Source: Herbidospora mongoliensis (GTDB lineage: Bacteria; Actinomycetota; Actinomycetes; Streptosporangiales; Streptosporangiaceae). From it: DNA of 64,000 nt. The number at the start of each line of letters is the position of its first letter. The stretch's first letter is position 1. Below the pieces are notes generated by a model that was not told the origin of the DNA, searched no databases, and was given only the letters and a program-made list of their open reading frames with translations. Shown one piece after another: positions 8,976-19,360 of this stretch. The translations under genes and the position numbers were made by a program. Location of the stretch: NCBI RefSeq assembly GCF_001570545.1, contig NZ_BBXD01000016.1, positions 186,001 to 250,000 of the forward strand, given 5' to 3'.

Positions 8976-10718
8976 ATGACTGCGCTTATGGGGACGGGGC
9001 GGCTGGGGCCGGCGGAGCGTTACGCGGCCCTGTCGCAGATGGCGGCGCAGGAGCTCGACGTCGTGGTGGTCGGTGGCGGCGTGGTCGGCGCGGGCGTCGC
9101 GCTCGACGCGGCCACGCGGGGGCTCTCGGTGGGGCTGGTGGAGGCGCGCGACTACGCCTCGGGCACCTCGTCGCGTTCGTCCAAGCTGATCCACGGCGGG
9201 CTGCGCTATCTCGAACAGCTCAACTTCGACCTGGTCAGAGAGGCGCTCCAGGAGCGGGCGCTGCTGCTGCAGCGGATCGCGCCGCATCTCGTCCGGCCGG
9301 TGCCCTTCCTGCTCCCGCTCACCCACGCGGGGTGGGAGCGGCCCTATGTGGGCGCTGGCCTGGTGCTCTACGACACGCTGGGATTCTCGTTCGGGTTCAC
9401 GCGGGGGGTGCCGGGGCACCGGCACCTGTCCCGGAGCCGGGCGCTGCGGCTGGCTCCGGCGCTGCGGAAGACGGCGTTCAAGGGGGCCGTCCAATATTGG
9501 GACGCCCAGGTCGACGACGCCCGCTACGTCATGACGATGCTGCGGACCGCCGCGACCTACGGCGCCCACGTCGCCTCCCGAACCCAGGTGGTGGGCTTCC
9601 TGCGGGAGGGCGAGCGGGTCACGGGTGTACGGGTCCGCGACCTGGAGACCGGTGAGGAGATCGACATCCGGGCCCGGCAGGTCGTCAACGCCACCGGGGT
9701 GTGGACCGACGACATCCAGGAACTCGTCGGCGGACGCGGGCAGATCCACGTGAAGGCGTCGAAGGGCGTCCACCTGCTGGTGCCCCGCGACCGCATCCAC
9801 TCGCTGACCGGGATCATTCTTCGTACCGAGAAATCGGTCCTTTTCGTGATCCCGTGGGGGCGGCACTGGATCATCGGCACCACCGACACCGCCTGGACCC
9901 TCGACCTGGCCCACCCGGCCGCCTCGCGGACCGACATCGACTACGTCCTCGACCACGTCAACGAGGTCCTGGCGGTGCCGCTGACCAGGGACGACGTCGA
10001 AGGGGTGTACGCCGGCCTGCGGCCGCTGCTGCGCGGCGAATCCGAGCAGACCTCCAAGCTCTCCCGCGAACACGTCGTCGCCCACCCGGTGCCGGGGCTG
10101 GTGCTCGTCGCGGGCGGCAAGTTCACCACCTACCGGAAGATGGCCGCCGACGCGGTCGACGCGGTGGTCCACGGGCTGGCCACGCGGGTGCCGCCCTCGT
10201 GCACCGACACCGTCCCGCTGGCGGGGGCCGAGGGCTACCAGGCCCGCTGGAACTCCCGCTATCGGCTGGCCCAGCAGTCGGGCCTGCACGTCGCCCGCAT
10301 CGAGCATCTCCTCCAGCGTTACGGCTCGATGATGGACGAGGTGCTGGCCCTCATCGAAGCCGATCCCGGGCTGGCCCGGCCGCTGACCGGCGCCGACGAC
10401 CACCTGCGCGCCGAGATCGTCTACGCCGCCACCCACGAGGGCGCCCGGCACCTCAACGACGTGCTGAGCCGGCGCACCCACATCTCCATCGAGACCTTCC
10501 ACCGCGGCCTGGCCGTCGCCGAGGAGGTCGCCCAGCTCCTCGCGGGTCCGCTGGGCTGGGACGACGACCAGGTCAAACGTGAGGTGGAGTATTACACCAA
10601 GCGGATCGAGGCCGAGCGCGCCGCCCAGGAGACCGACACCGACCAGGAGGCCGACGCGATCACCATCGGCGCTCCGGAGATCGTCCCGGTGGCCGCGCCC
10701 GACCGCAAACCGCTCTAG
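8976..10718 (+). CDS. glpD: Glycerol-3-phosphate dehydrogenase (FAD, aerobic)
   Basis: 580-residue membrane-associated flavoenzyme oxidising sn-glycerol-3-phosphate to dihydroxyacetone phosphate and passing electrons to quinone. The N-terminal dinucleotide motif is DVVVVGGGVVGAGVALDAA (about 29-47). The family motif SSRSSKLIHGGLRYLEQLNF and the C-terminal region with ARHLNDVLSRRTHISIE are present. Length is normal. GGGAGAG lies eight bases before the ATG. A second in-frame ATG four codons in is possible. The stop codon overlaps that of the convergent beta-propeller gene in a shared CTAG. Confidence 0.95.
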   Translation: MTALMGTGRLGPAERYAALSQMAAQELDVVVVGGGVVGAGVALDAATRGLSVGLVEARDYASGTSSRSSKLIHGGLRYLEQLNFDLVREALQERALLLQRIAPHLVRPVPFLLPLTHAGWERPYVGAGLVLYDTLGFSFGFTRGVPGHRHLSRSRALRLAPALRKTAFKGAVQYWDAQVDDARYVMTMLRTAATYGAHVASRTQVVGFLREGERVTGVRVRDLETGEEIDIRARQVVNATGVWTDDIQELVGGRGQIHVKASKGVHLLVPRDRIHSLTGIILRTEKSVLFVIPWGRHWIIGTTDTAWTLDLAHPAASRTDIDYVLDHVNEVLAVPLTRDDVEGVYAGLRPLLRGESEQTSKLSREHVVAHPVPGLVLVAGGKFTTYRKMAADAVDAVVHGLATRVPPSCTDTVPLAGAEGYQARWNSRYRLAQQSGLHVARIEHLLQRYGSMMDEVLALIEADPGLARPLTGADDHLRAEIVYAATHEGARHLNDVLSRRTHISIETFHRGLAVAEEVAQLLAGPLGWDDDQVKREVEYYTKRIEAERAAQETDTDQEADAITIGAPEIVPVAAPDRKPL

Positions 10719-12838
10719 AACTTGATCCAGGCCTCGTCGGCCAGGCTGGCCTTGTCGCTGACCTTGACGCCGAGGTCGGAGAAGGTCCAGACGGTGTCGC
10801 CGATGATCACGCTGCGCCTGATCGACGGGTCGAGGGGGGCGTTCGGGTCGGCCTTCGGGTGGGTGATCACCCCGGCCTTCTCGATCGTGTCGCCGATCTT
10901 CAGGACGAGCGCCTGGGAGCCGTCGTAGTAGTCGGCGCCCCAGGTGGCGATCGGGATCAGGGCGAGGCCGTCCTGGGCCCAGTAGAGGAAGGCGTGCGGG
11001 TCCCATTCGGCCTGGGTGGCCGACTCCTCCTGGTGGTAGCGCGACAGCACGGCCGGGGCGGCCGGGTCGCGCACGTCGAACAGTGACACCTGGGTCCCCT
11101 GGGTCTGGCCCTTCTCGTTGGCCTCCTGGCCGACGCCGATCAGCTTGCCGTCGCCCGCCGGGTGGAGGTAGGCGGAGAAGCCGGTGATCTTCAGCTCGCC
11201 GGTGACCTTGGGGACCTGTGGGTCGCGCAGGTCGAGGGTGTAGAGCGGGTCGACCTGGCGGAAGGTGACCATGTAGCCGACCGGGCCGATGAACCGCACC
11301 GAGTAGATCCGCTCACCCTTGCCGAGACCGGTCACCTGGCCCGCCGGGGCGAGGGTGTCGGCCTTCAGGACGTAGACGCCGCTCTCGGACGTCTTGGCGG
11401 TGCTGGTGGTCGTGGCGACGCGCAGGTGGTTCTCGAACTCCGACAGCGAATACTGGTTCAGCAACCGCCCGGCCACCGAACCGGAGGCGACGTAGCGGGG
11501 CGCGCCGGCGCCGGTGATGTCGAACCGGTGGATCTCGGTGCGTTCCGGCTGGACGACCTCCTGAACCGTGTCCTCCGAGGGCGCCGCCGCCGGGGTGGGG
11601 GTGATCACCTCGGCCGTGGGGCCGACCTTCTCGACGTTGCTCGGCGTCGGCTGGGCCTCGGGCGCGACCTTGCCCGGGTCGGGGATCTGCGTCGGCATGT
11701 CCGGGTCGGGCGAGGGGGCCACCGGTGAGGCGGGGGCCTTGATCGAACCGGTCGCGTCCGGGACCGGCATCGGGTCGACGTCGACCGCGATCGGCATCGG
11801 GAAGAACCCGCCCCACCAGAACGGGTTGCTCGTCACGTAGAGGCTGTTGCCGGTGCCGTAGACGGTGTCGCCGTCGGCCGCGACGCTGATCGCGTCGGTC
11901 GTGCCGAAGGAGCCGTTCAGATCCAGGGTGTGGACGGTCACCAGCGACTTGCCGGTGAAGTCGGCCGGGTGGCTGACGTTCTCGCACTTCACCGCGCCCG
12001 GCGTGGTCTGACCGCCCGACTCGATCTCATACTTGGGCAGCCAGGCGTCGAGCGGCGCCTTCCGGTAGGTCTCCTTGACCTTGTCCAGCATCTCCTGCTG
12101 GGTCATGTTCGGGTCGTACTCGGGCGCGGTGACCTGCGGCTCGCTGCGCACCACGATCCGGACGGTCGTGCCGACCATCCGCGCGTCGACGTGCTGGGCG
12201 TTGAGGGGGGCCAGGCTGCCGACGACCTTCGGCGTCCCGGCCAGGTCGATCAGCACGTAGCGCGGCTCGGCGACCTTCTCGGGCCGGATCCGCACGGCGC
12301 TCCCGGCCGGGAAGTAGCCGCCGTGGTTGAACAGCACCAGCGCCCGGTCGCCCGACACCAGCAGGTTCGCCTCGGCCCAGCCCTGGTCTTCGGCGACCAG
12401 CCGCAGCGTGCCGGTGACCTGCTGCGACTCGGCGTCGATCACCCGCAGCACGCCCCGGTTGACGGTGATGACCCGGTCGCCGTCGGTCTTCACCAGGTCG
12501 GGCTCGTCGACCCCGGCCTCGTGGACGTTCGTCGTCGAGTGGGCCGGGTTCCCGGCGCCCGAGGCGGTGGAGGCGGCGGGGCTCCGCGCGCCGTCGGCCG
12601 CCTCCATGGACAGGGCCCGTCCCGACATGGGCAGCACCTGGAAGGTCTGGGCGTGCTTGACCGCGGCCTCGCGCAGCCCTTCGAGCATGGCGTCGCAGTC
12701 GTCGAAGGAGACCAGCTTGATGTTCGTGGTCAGGTTGATCGGCGTCACCGGGTCGGGCGACGTGGCGGCACCCGGCGTGCACGCCGCCGCCAGCAGTGCT
12801 ATCGCGATGGCGCCGGCCACGCGAATCGAGGTGGTCAT
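10715..12838 (-). CDS. Secreted beta-propeller lipoprotein
   Basis: 707 residues from the ATG at 12838 (an in-frame GTG at 12844 is the alternative; neither has a clear ribosome site). The signal peptide ends AIALLAAACTPG, consistent with lipidation of the cysteine. The body matches the bacterial beta-propeller domain family: HEAGVDEPDLVKTDGDRVI near residue 105 starts the propeller, and later blades include YSVRFIGPVGYMVTFRQVDP and LYTLDLRDPQVPKVTGELKI. A Pro/Ala-rich insert lies around residues 360-440. It starts 39 bases after the kinase gene on the same strand, so the two probably form an operon; a shared sensing role is inferred. Confidence 0.82.
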   Translation of the reverse strand: MTTSIRVAGAIAIALLAAACTPGAATSPDPVTPINLTTNIKLVSFDDCDAMLEGLREAAVKHAQTFQVLPMSGRALSMEAADGARSPAASTASGAGNPAHSTTNVHEAGVDEPDLVKTDGDRVITVNRGVLRVIDAESQQVTGTLRLVAEDQGWAEANLLVSGDRALVLFNHGGYFPAGSAVRIRPEKVAEPRYVLIDLAGTPKVVGSLAPLNAQHVDARMVGTTVRIVVRSEPQVTAPEYDPNMTQQEMLDKVKETYRKAPLDAWLPKYEIESGGQTTPGAVKCENVSHPADFTGKSLVTVHTLDLNGSFGTTDAISVAADGDTVYGTGNSLYVTSNPFWWGGFFPMPIAVDVDPMPVPDATGSIKAPASPVAPSPDPDMPTQIPDPGKVAPEAQPTPSNVEKVGPTAEVITPTPAAAPSEDTVQEVVQPERTEIHRFDITGAGAPRYVASGSVAGRLLNQYSLSEFENHLRVATTTSTAKTSESGVYVLKADTLAPAGQVTGLGKGERIYSVRFIGPVGYMVTFRQVDPLYTLDLRDPQVPKVTGELKITGFSAYLHPAGDGKLIGVGQEANEKGQTQGTQVSLFDVRDPAAPAVLSRYHQEESATQAEWDPHAFLYWAQDGLALIPIATWGADYYDGSQALVLKIGDTIEKAGVITHPKADPNAPLDPSIRRSVIIGDTVWTFSDLGVKVSDKASLADEAWIKF

Positions 12839-12877
12839 GTCCACAAGACGGATCGAAAGCCGCCTCGGTTCGCGGGT

Positions 12878-14752
12878 CTACGACCGGTGCAGGTAGGAGG
12901 AACGGAAGTAGAGCTTGTCCATCGCGGTGTCGGTCGCCCTGATGAGGGTCTGGGTCTCCACGCCCTCCAGGTCGCTGACGACCACCGCGTCCTCGTCGTC
13001 GTCGGCGACGGCCGTGCAGTAGATGTGGGTGGCGTCCCACCAGCCCAGCACGGTGTCGCAGCCCGACTCGAACTCGCTGAGCACCGTGCCGGTCGCGGTG
13101 TCCCAGACGCAGAGGGTGACGTCCTTGCCCTCGCAGCGGGCGATGAACGAGCCCCCGCCGTCGGTGAACATGTCGCGCGGGTCGGCCAGGGTGCCGCCGA
13201 TCACCGGCAGCGTCCGCTGCTCCTTGCCGAGCAGGTCGTAGACGTGGGGGGTCTGATCCACGACGGTGGTCACCGAGTCGCCGGTGCCGGTCCACGCGAA
13301 CGCGGTGTCGCTCTTCAGACCGGGCACCCGGATGATCTCGGCGGTCTCGGCCGCCGGGTCGACCACCACGAAGCCCTGGGTGATCGTGGTCTCGCCGGTC
13401 TTCTTCAGCGCGGTCAGCAGGATCTTGGTGCCGTCGGGCGACCAGTGGACGTAGTTGGTGGTGAGCGGTTTGGTCACGGTCTTCACGGTCGCCGACGTGC
13501 CGCTCGACACCTGGGTGATCTTCAACGTGTCGAAGTCTTCGTCGTCGTACTCCCACGGGATCCCGGCCAGCCGGTCGCCGGTGGGGCTGGGGGCCGCGTC
13601 GGCGTAGGAGTGGCGGGTGAAGGTGGTCTTGCCGGGTTCGCGGACGTAGGCGTCCCACTTCTCCCGCTTCACCCAGAAGATCGACAGGTACGCCGGATCG
13701 GCCGGCAGCTCCCGCGCCACGGCGGTGGTGTCGTCCATGTCGATGACGACCGGTTCGGGGCTGGCGGACGGCGTGACGGGAGGCGCCGAGGTCTTGCGGA
13801 CGAGGGGCGGCTCGGAGTTCGAGGTGGCGGCCCACACCCCGCCGATCGCGGCGATCACCGCCAGCGCGGTCGCGCCCGTCACCACGGCCAGCGTCGGGAA
13901 CTTGCGCCGCGGAACCGGCGGCTGGGGGACGGTCACCCTGGCCGTCGCCGGGTCGCTGACCAGCAGCCGGTCGATCACCTGACGCGCGGACGGGCGCAGC
14001 GCCGGGTTCTTGTTCAGGCAGTCGAGCAGGATGCCCCGCAGCGGCTGGGGGATCTGGCCCAGGTCGGGCTGCATCCGCAGCACGCGGTTGATCACGGCGG
14101 GCATGGTGTCGTTGCCGAACGGCGCCCGCCCGTTGGCGGCGTAGGCGATCGTGCCGGCCCAGGCGAACAGGTCGGCTGCGGGCCCGATGGGGCCGCCGAC
14201 GAGCTGCTCCGGCGCCATGTAGGCGGGGGTGCCGATCATCGTCGAGGTCAGCGCCGTGTGGCTGCCCAGGGCCTTGCTGATGCCGAAGTCGATCACCCGG
14301 GGCCCGTCGGAGCCGAGGATCACGTTCGGCGGCTTGAAGTCGCGGTGGACGATCCCCGCCTGGTGGATCGCCGCCAGCGCCGTCGCGGTGCCGATCGCCA
14401 GCCGGTGGAGCGAGTTGCCCGTGCGCGGCCCGCTGCGCGGGATCGCCTGGGCCAGCGACTCGCCCTCGATGTACTCGCTCACGATGTAGGGCCGCGCGTC
14501 TTCGGCCCCCACGTCGAGCACCTGGGCGGTGCAGAAGGGCGCCACCCGCTTGGCCGCGCTCACCTCGTGCAGGAACCGCCGGACCATGTCCTGGTCGGCG
14601 GCCAGTTCCGGCCGCAGCCACTTGATCGCCACCCGATCGCCGCCCGGCCCGTTGCCGAGGTAGACGATGCCCTGGCCGCCTTCTCCGAGGACCGCCTCCA
14701 GCTGATATCCGCCGAGCACGCGCGGGTCGGTCGGGCGTAAAGGAGTCGCCAT
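12878..14752 (-). CDS. Membrane Ser/Thr protein kinase with extracellular propeller sensor
   Basis: 624-residue PknB-type kinase. Kinase domain residues 15-265: Gly loop GEGGQG (23-28), Lys44, HRDFKPPN with catalytic Asp138, DFG at 155-157, and GTPAYMAPE at 174-182. One transmembrane helix follows (about 285-309). The C-terminal half (about 340-624) is extracellular, with WD40/TolB-like blades (YVHWSPDGTKILLTALK, AFAWTGTGDSVTTV, DMFTDGGGSFIARCEG). It probably senses an envelope ligand and phosphorylates cytosolic targets. The ATG has no ribosome site, and CACAAT lies seven bases upstream, so the transcript may be leaderless. Confidence 0.9.
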   Translation of the reverse strand: MATPLRPTDPRVLGGYQLEAVLGEGGQGIVYLGNGPGGDRVAIKWLRPELAADQDMVRRFLHEVSAAKRVAPFCTAQVLDVGAEDARPYIVSEYIEGESLAQAIPRSGPRTGNSLHRLAIGTATALAAIHQAGIVHRDFKPPNVILGSDGPRVIDFGISKALGSHTALTSTMIGTPAYMAPEQLVGGPIGPAADLFAWAGTIAYAANGRAPFGNDTMPAVINRVLRMQPDLGQIPQPLRGILLDCLNKNPALRPSARQVIDRLLVSDPATARVTVPQPPVPRRKFPTLAVVTGATALAVIAAIGGVWAATSNSEPPLVRKTSAPPVTPSASPEPVVIDMDDTTAVARELPADPAYLSIFWVKREKWDAYVREPGKTTFTRHSYADAAPSPTGDRLAGIPWEYDDEDFDTLKITQVSSGTSATVKTVTKPLTTNYVHWSPDGTKILLTALKKTGETTITQGFVVVDPAAETAEIIRVPGLKSDTAFAWTGTGDSVTTVVDQTPHVYDLLGKEQRTLPVIGGTLADPRDMFTDGGGSFIARCEGKDVTLCVWDTATGTVLSEFESGCDTVLGWWDATHIYCTAVADDDEDAVVVSDLEGVETQTLIRATDTAMDKLYFRSSYLHRS

Positions 14753-14836
14753 GACTCGAATTGTGGCCCATCGCCGAGGTCGAACGGCATTGCGAATTGA
14801 CCGTACCGGCCGGTAGTCATGAGCCTCGCTCCGGAA

Positions 14837-14842
14837 TAGTCT
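14837..14842 (+). promoter_or_regulatory. Candidate -10 element for a leaderless gabD2 transcript
   Basis: TAGTCT ends seven bases before the gabD2 ATG, the spacing expected when transcription starts at the A of ATG. No purine-rich ribosome site precedes the start. The -35 region is not clear. Confidence 0.45.
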
Positions 14843-14849
14843 CGCCGGT

Positions 14850-16406
14850 ATGGCTGGTGAAATCCGGGTGCCCGACCCCGCGCTGCTCGATCGTCTCCTG
14901 CGTCACGTCACGTCAGAGGGCAAGACGCGGACCGTGGTGACGCCGTTCACCGGGGCGCCGCTGGCCGAGGTGCCGATCTCGTCGGCCGATGACGTGCGCC
15001 GGGCCCACCAGAAGGCCCGCGACGCCCAAGTGGCCTGGGCCGAGCTGCCGGTGAAGGACCGGATCCGGCCGTTCGAGCGGCTGCACGACGCGATCTTCGA
15101 TCGCCGCGCCGAGATCCTCGACATCATCCAGTGGGAGACCGGCAAGGCCCGCCGCCACGCCTACGAGGAGGTCCTCGACGTCGCCGCGAGCGGCCTCCAC
15201 TACGTGCGCAAGGCCCCCGGCCTGCTCGCCCCGCACGCCCGCCGGGGTCCGTTCCCGCTGGCCACCCGCACGGTGGAGGTACGCCATCCGCGCGGCGTCG
15301 TCGCCCTGATCAGCCCGTGGAACTACCCCCTGTCGCTGGGGGTGAGCGATGTCGTACCGGCGCTGATGGCCGGGAACGCGGTCGTGCACAAGCCCGACAC
15401 CCAGACCTCCCTGTCCACGCTGTGGACGATCGACCTGCTGACCGAGCTGGGCATGCCGCCGGAGATCTGGCAGGTCGTCGTCGGCGACCCGGCCGACATC
15501 GGCGAACCGCTGATCGACGGCGCCGACTACGTCGCCTTCACCGGCTCGACCCGGGCGGGCCGCGCGGTCGCCGAAGCCGCCGCCAAGCGGCTGATCGGCT
15601 GCTCGCTGGAGCTCGGCGGCAAGAACCCCATGATCGTCTTGGCCGACGCCGACATCGACCGGGCCGCCGGTGGCGCCATCAGGGCCTGCTTCACCAACGC
15701 CGGGCAGCTGTGCGTGTCGATCGAGCGCCTGTACGTCCACGACCGCGTCTACGACCTCTTCGCCGAGCGGTTCTCCCGCGCGGTCCGGAACATGAGCATC
15801 GCCCCCGGCCACGACTGGGCCACCCAGATGGGCTCCCTCACCGGGCAGCGCCAGCTCGACGCGGTCACCGCCCACGTCGACGACGCGGTCGCGAAGGGCG
15901 CCAAGGTCATCGCCGGCGGGAAGGCCCGCCCCGACCTGGGCCCGTTCTTCTACGAGCCGACCGTCCTGGAGAACGTCACCGACGACATGGCCCTGTGCCG
16001 CGACGAGACCTTCGGCCCGGTCGTGGCCCTCTACCGCTTCCACGACGCCGCCGAGGCGGTGGAGCTGGCCAACGACACCGCCTACGGCCTCAACGCCTCC
16101 ATCTGGACCGGCGACCCGGCCAAGGGCCGCGCCCTGGCGGCCCAGATCAAGGCCGGCACCGTCAACGTCAACGAGGGCTACGCGTCGGCCTACGGCTCCT
16201 TCGACGCCCCGATGGGCGGCATGAAGAACTCCGGCCTGGGCCGCCGGCACGGCTCCGAGGGGCTGCTGAAGTTCACCGAGAGCCAGACGATCTCCAGCCA
16301 GGCGTCGTGGCTCGGCTTCGACCCGATCCTCGGCATGCCCTATGAGACATATGCGGACACCCTGGTCACCCTGCTCAAGGCGATGAAGAGGCTGCGGCTT
16401 AATTGA
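14850..16406 (+). CDS. gabD2: Succinate-semialdehyde dehydrogenase
   Basis: 518-residue aldehyde dehydrogenase oxidising succinate semialdehyde to succinate with NAD(P)+ (GABA/2-oxoglutarate shunt). Catalytic motifs: LELGGKNPM with general base Glu254 and NAGQLCVS with nucleophile Cys288; the cofactor segment SPWNYPLSLGVSDVVPALMA is typical. Length and N-terminal style match actinobacterial GabD2 rather than enterobacterial GabD, but the exact aldehyde is an inference. The gene seems leaderless. Its TGA (16404-16406) falls in the terminal TTGACATCC of the adjacent TnpB element, so the last residues may have been changed by the insertion. Confidence 0.85.
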   Translation: MAGEIRVPDPALLDRLLRHVTSEGKTRTVVTPFTGAPLAEVPISSADDVRRAHQKARDAQVAWAELPVKDRIRPFERLHDAIFDRRAEILDIIQWETGKARRHAYEEVLDVAASGLHYVRKAPGLLAPHARRGPFPLATRTVEVRHPRGVVALISPWNYPLSLGVSDVVPALMAGNAVVHKPDTQTSLSTLWTIDLLTELGMPPEIWQVVVGDPADIGEPLIDGADYVAFTGSTRAGRAVAEAAAKRLIGCSLELGGKNPMIVLADADIDRAAGGAIRACFTNAGQLCVSIERLYVHDRVYDLFAERFSRAVRNMSIAPGHDWATQMGSLTGQRQLDAVTAHVDDAVAKGAKVIAGGKARPDLGPFFYEPTVLENVTDDMALCRDETFGPVVALYRFHDAAEAVELANDTAYGLNASIWTGDPAKGRALAAQIKAGTVNVNEGYASAYGSFDAPMGGMKNSGLGRRHGSEGLLKFTESQTISSQASWLGFDPILGMPYETYADTLVTLLKAMKRLRLN

Positions 16407-16560
16407 CATCCTTCCGTTCCCGTGGGAATGGAATTCCGACTCATCTCACGCTGATGCGGAGAGGAGCCGAGGTTCGCGGTTCACAGGCCCGGCTGCCCGG
16501 TCGCCTCCCCGCGCATTCGCCGCATGCCCTGCGGCGATATCTCGGATATTCCTTGCCGCG
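16404..16560 (-). ncRNA. Candidate omega RNA (reRNA) at the tnpB 3' end
   Basis: TnpB nucleases use an RNA made from the 3' end of tnpB plus the right end of the element, followed by a guide from flanking DNA. The region runs from the zinc-finger/RuvC-III coding end through the terminal hairpin (16414-16431). The guide would come from minus-strand sequence beyond 16404, which is the gabD2 3' end. Placement is by analogy only; no expression evidence exists. Confidence 0.35.
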
Positions 16561-17638
16561 TTCACGTCCGCATTGACCCGATGCCCGCAGGTGACGCATT
16601 GTAAGAGGGCTTGGCTCTTGCGACTCCTCCTGGCGATGCTCTTGCAGGAGTTGCAGGTCTGTGACGTGAAGCGCGGATTGATCTTGACAACCCGACCTGT
16701 AGCCTTGTGCTCAAGCCGAGTGACGAGCAGGCCCCAACCTGAAGCCAGAATTCTTCGGTTGAGACCGGACTTCTGTCGAATGTTTTCCCTGGAGTCTCGA
16801 TTGATCCGCGCGCGGATCTGGTCATCTTGGCGACCTTCAGGTCTTCGACGCCTATGACGTCGAAGCGTCGGGCGAGGCTCGTAGAGGTCTTCTCCACCCA
16901 GTCCTTGCGCCGGTCGGCCTCTCGCGCTCTCAGTCTCGCGATCGCTGACTTGACCGTGTCGCGCCGTCTGGAACCCCTCGCTGCACGGGCCAGCGTGCGC
17001 TGGAGGCGGAGAAGCCGCGTCTTCTCGTGCTCACGAAGCATTGGTGCGTGCAGCATCTCGCCGGTGGAGAGGGCAGCGGCCACCACCACGCCCCGGTCGA
17101 CGCCGACGACCTCGCCCGTGCCGGGTGCCGGAATGGGAGCCGGAATCGCGGAGAACGCGACATGCCATCGCCCTGCGCGGTCGCGGTTCACCCGATACGA
17201 CTTCACTCCTGGGGGTATGGCGCGTGACCAGCGGAATCGGATCCAACCGACCTTGGGAATCTTTACTCGTCCGACGTTGCGCGACAGACGATGGATATCT
17301 CCAGGCTTGACGCCGACGATCCGAAAACCCTCACTCTTACCGCATTTGCGATAATTCGGCCTACCGTTGATTTTGTCGAAGAACCGGGTCATCGCCTGCG
17401 CGAAGTCCTTCAGTGCTTGTTGCTGGACGACGGCCGACCCGGCCTTCAACCATCCGAACTCCGCCCGCGCCTCTGTCAGTTGCCTGCACTGCTCGGAGTA
17501 TCCGGGAGTGGAGCCTCTTCCCGGCCGCCAATAGGAGCTCTGTTCGACTGCGAGATTCCATACAAAGCGCGCATGACGGCAATGCTCCAGAAGTGCCACC
17601 TCTTGGGGAGCTGTCGGCTGTAGTCGAAATCGCGACAC
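16446..17638 (-). pseudogene. tnpB: Frameshifted TnpB RNA-guided nuclease
   Basis: From GTG at 17638 the frame reads SRFRLQPTAPQEVALLEHCR, HARFVWNLAVEQ and the RuvC-I motif VVGVDRGVVVAAAL, then RuvC-II FDVIGVEDLKVAKMTRSARG. After ETPGK it shifts at the A-run on 16783-16786. In the next frame the expected C-terminus continues: IRQKSGLNRRILASGWGLL, zinc-finger pairs CNSC and CVTC, and RuvC-III NADVNAARN, ending at TGA 16448-16446. One missing A (GGGAAAAC instead of GGGAAAAAC) explains the break. As read, the product lacks the zinc finger and third catalytic Asp. Recent inactivation, sequencing error or ribosomal frameshifting are all possible. Confidence 0.85.
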
Positions 17639-17755
17639 GTGCCATAATCTACTGAAGCCTGCCGCGAACAATGGCCGAATGAAAAATTATCGGCTTTCTG
17701 TCCCCGTTGCTTCCATGGATGGGGTCGCCAAGCCGTGGGTGTTTGGTGACCCCGG

Positions 17756-17761
17756 TAGACT
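17756..17761 (+). promoter_or_regulatory. Candidate guaA -10 element
   Basis: TAGACT lies 35 bases before the guaA GTG, in the short gap between the TnpB element and guaA. No convincing -35 hexamer is visible at standard spacing, so this is a weak call. Confidence 0.3.
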
Positions 17762-17796
17762 GGCGGCACCGCCGTTCATCTTCAGGGAGTCCTCCT

Positions 17797-19344
<1,548 letters not shown>

Positions 19345-19360
19345 TCCCGGTCGGGGTAAA

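Larger units (their letters stand above)
16404..17700 (-). mobile_element. TnpB-only IS200/IS605-group (IS1341-like) element
   Basis: An insertion holding only a tnpB reading on the minus strand, without a TnpA Y1 transposase. The right end (element 3' side) lies at the low-coordinate edge: the minus strand ends GGAAGGATGTCAA, preceded by a hairpin at 16414-16431 (arms CCGTTCCC and GGGAATGG). At the left end a hairpin at 17674-17694 (arms GCCGA and TCGGC) stands upstream of tnpB. Right boundary is fairly well supported; the left boundary near 17700 is approximate. The element separates gabD2 from guaA and ends about 100 bases from the guaA start. Confidence 0.75.

Noticed and set aside
11930-14740. 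Very long + strand frame (936 residues) antisense to the kinase and propeller genes
   Set aside because: Typical high-GC antisense shadow: Val/Arg/Gly/His-rich with no motifs, while the opposite strand encodes clear domains.
16562-17671. Intact TnpB transposase gene of 369 residues
   Set aside because: The apparent C-terminus is out of frame; the real zinc finger and RuvC-III motif are in the adjacent frame, so the gene is broken as read.
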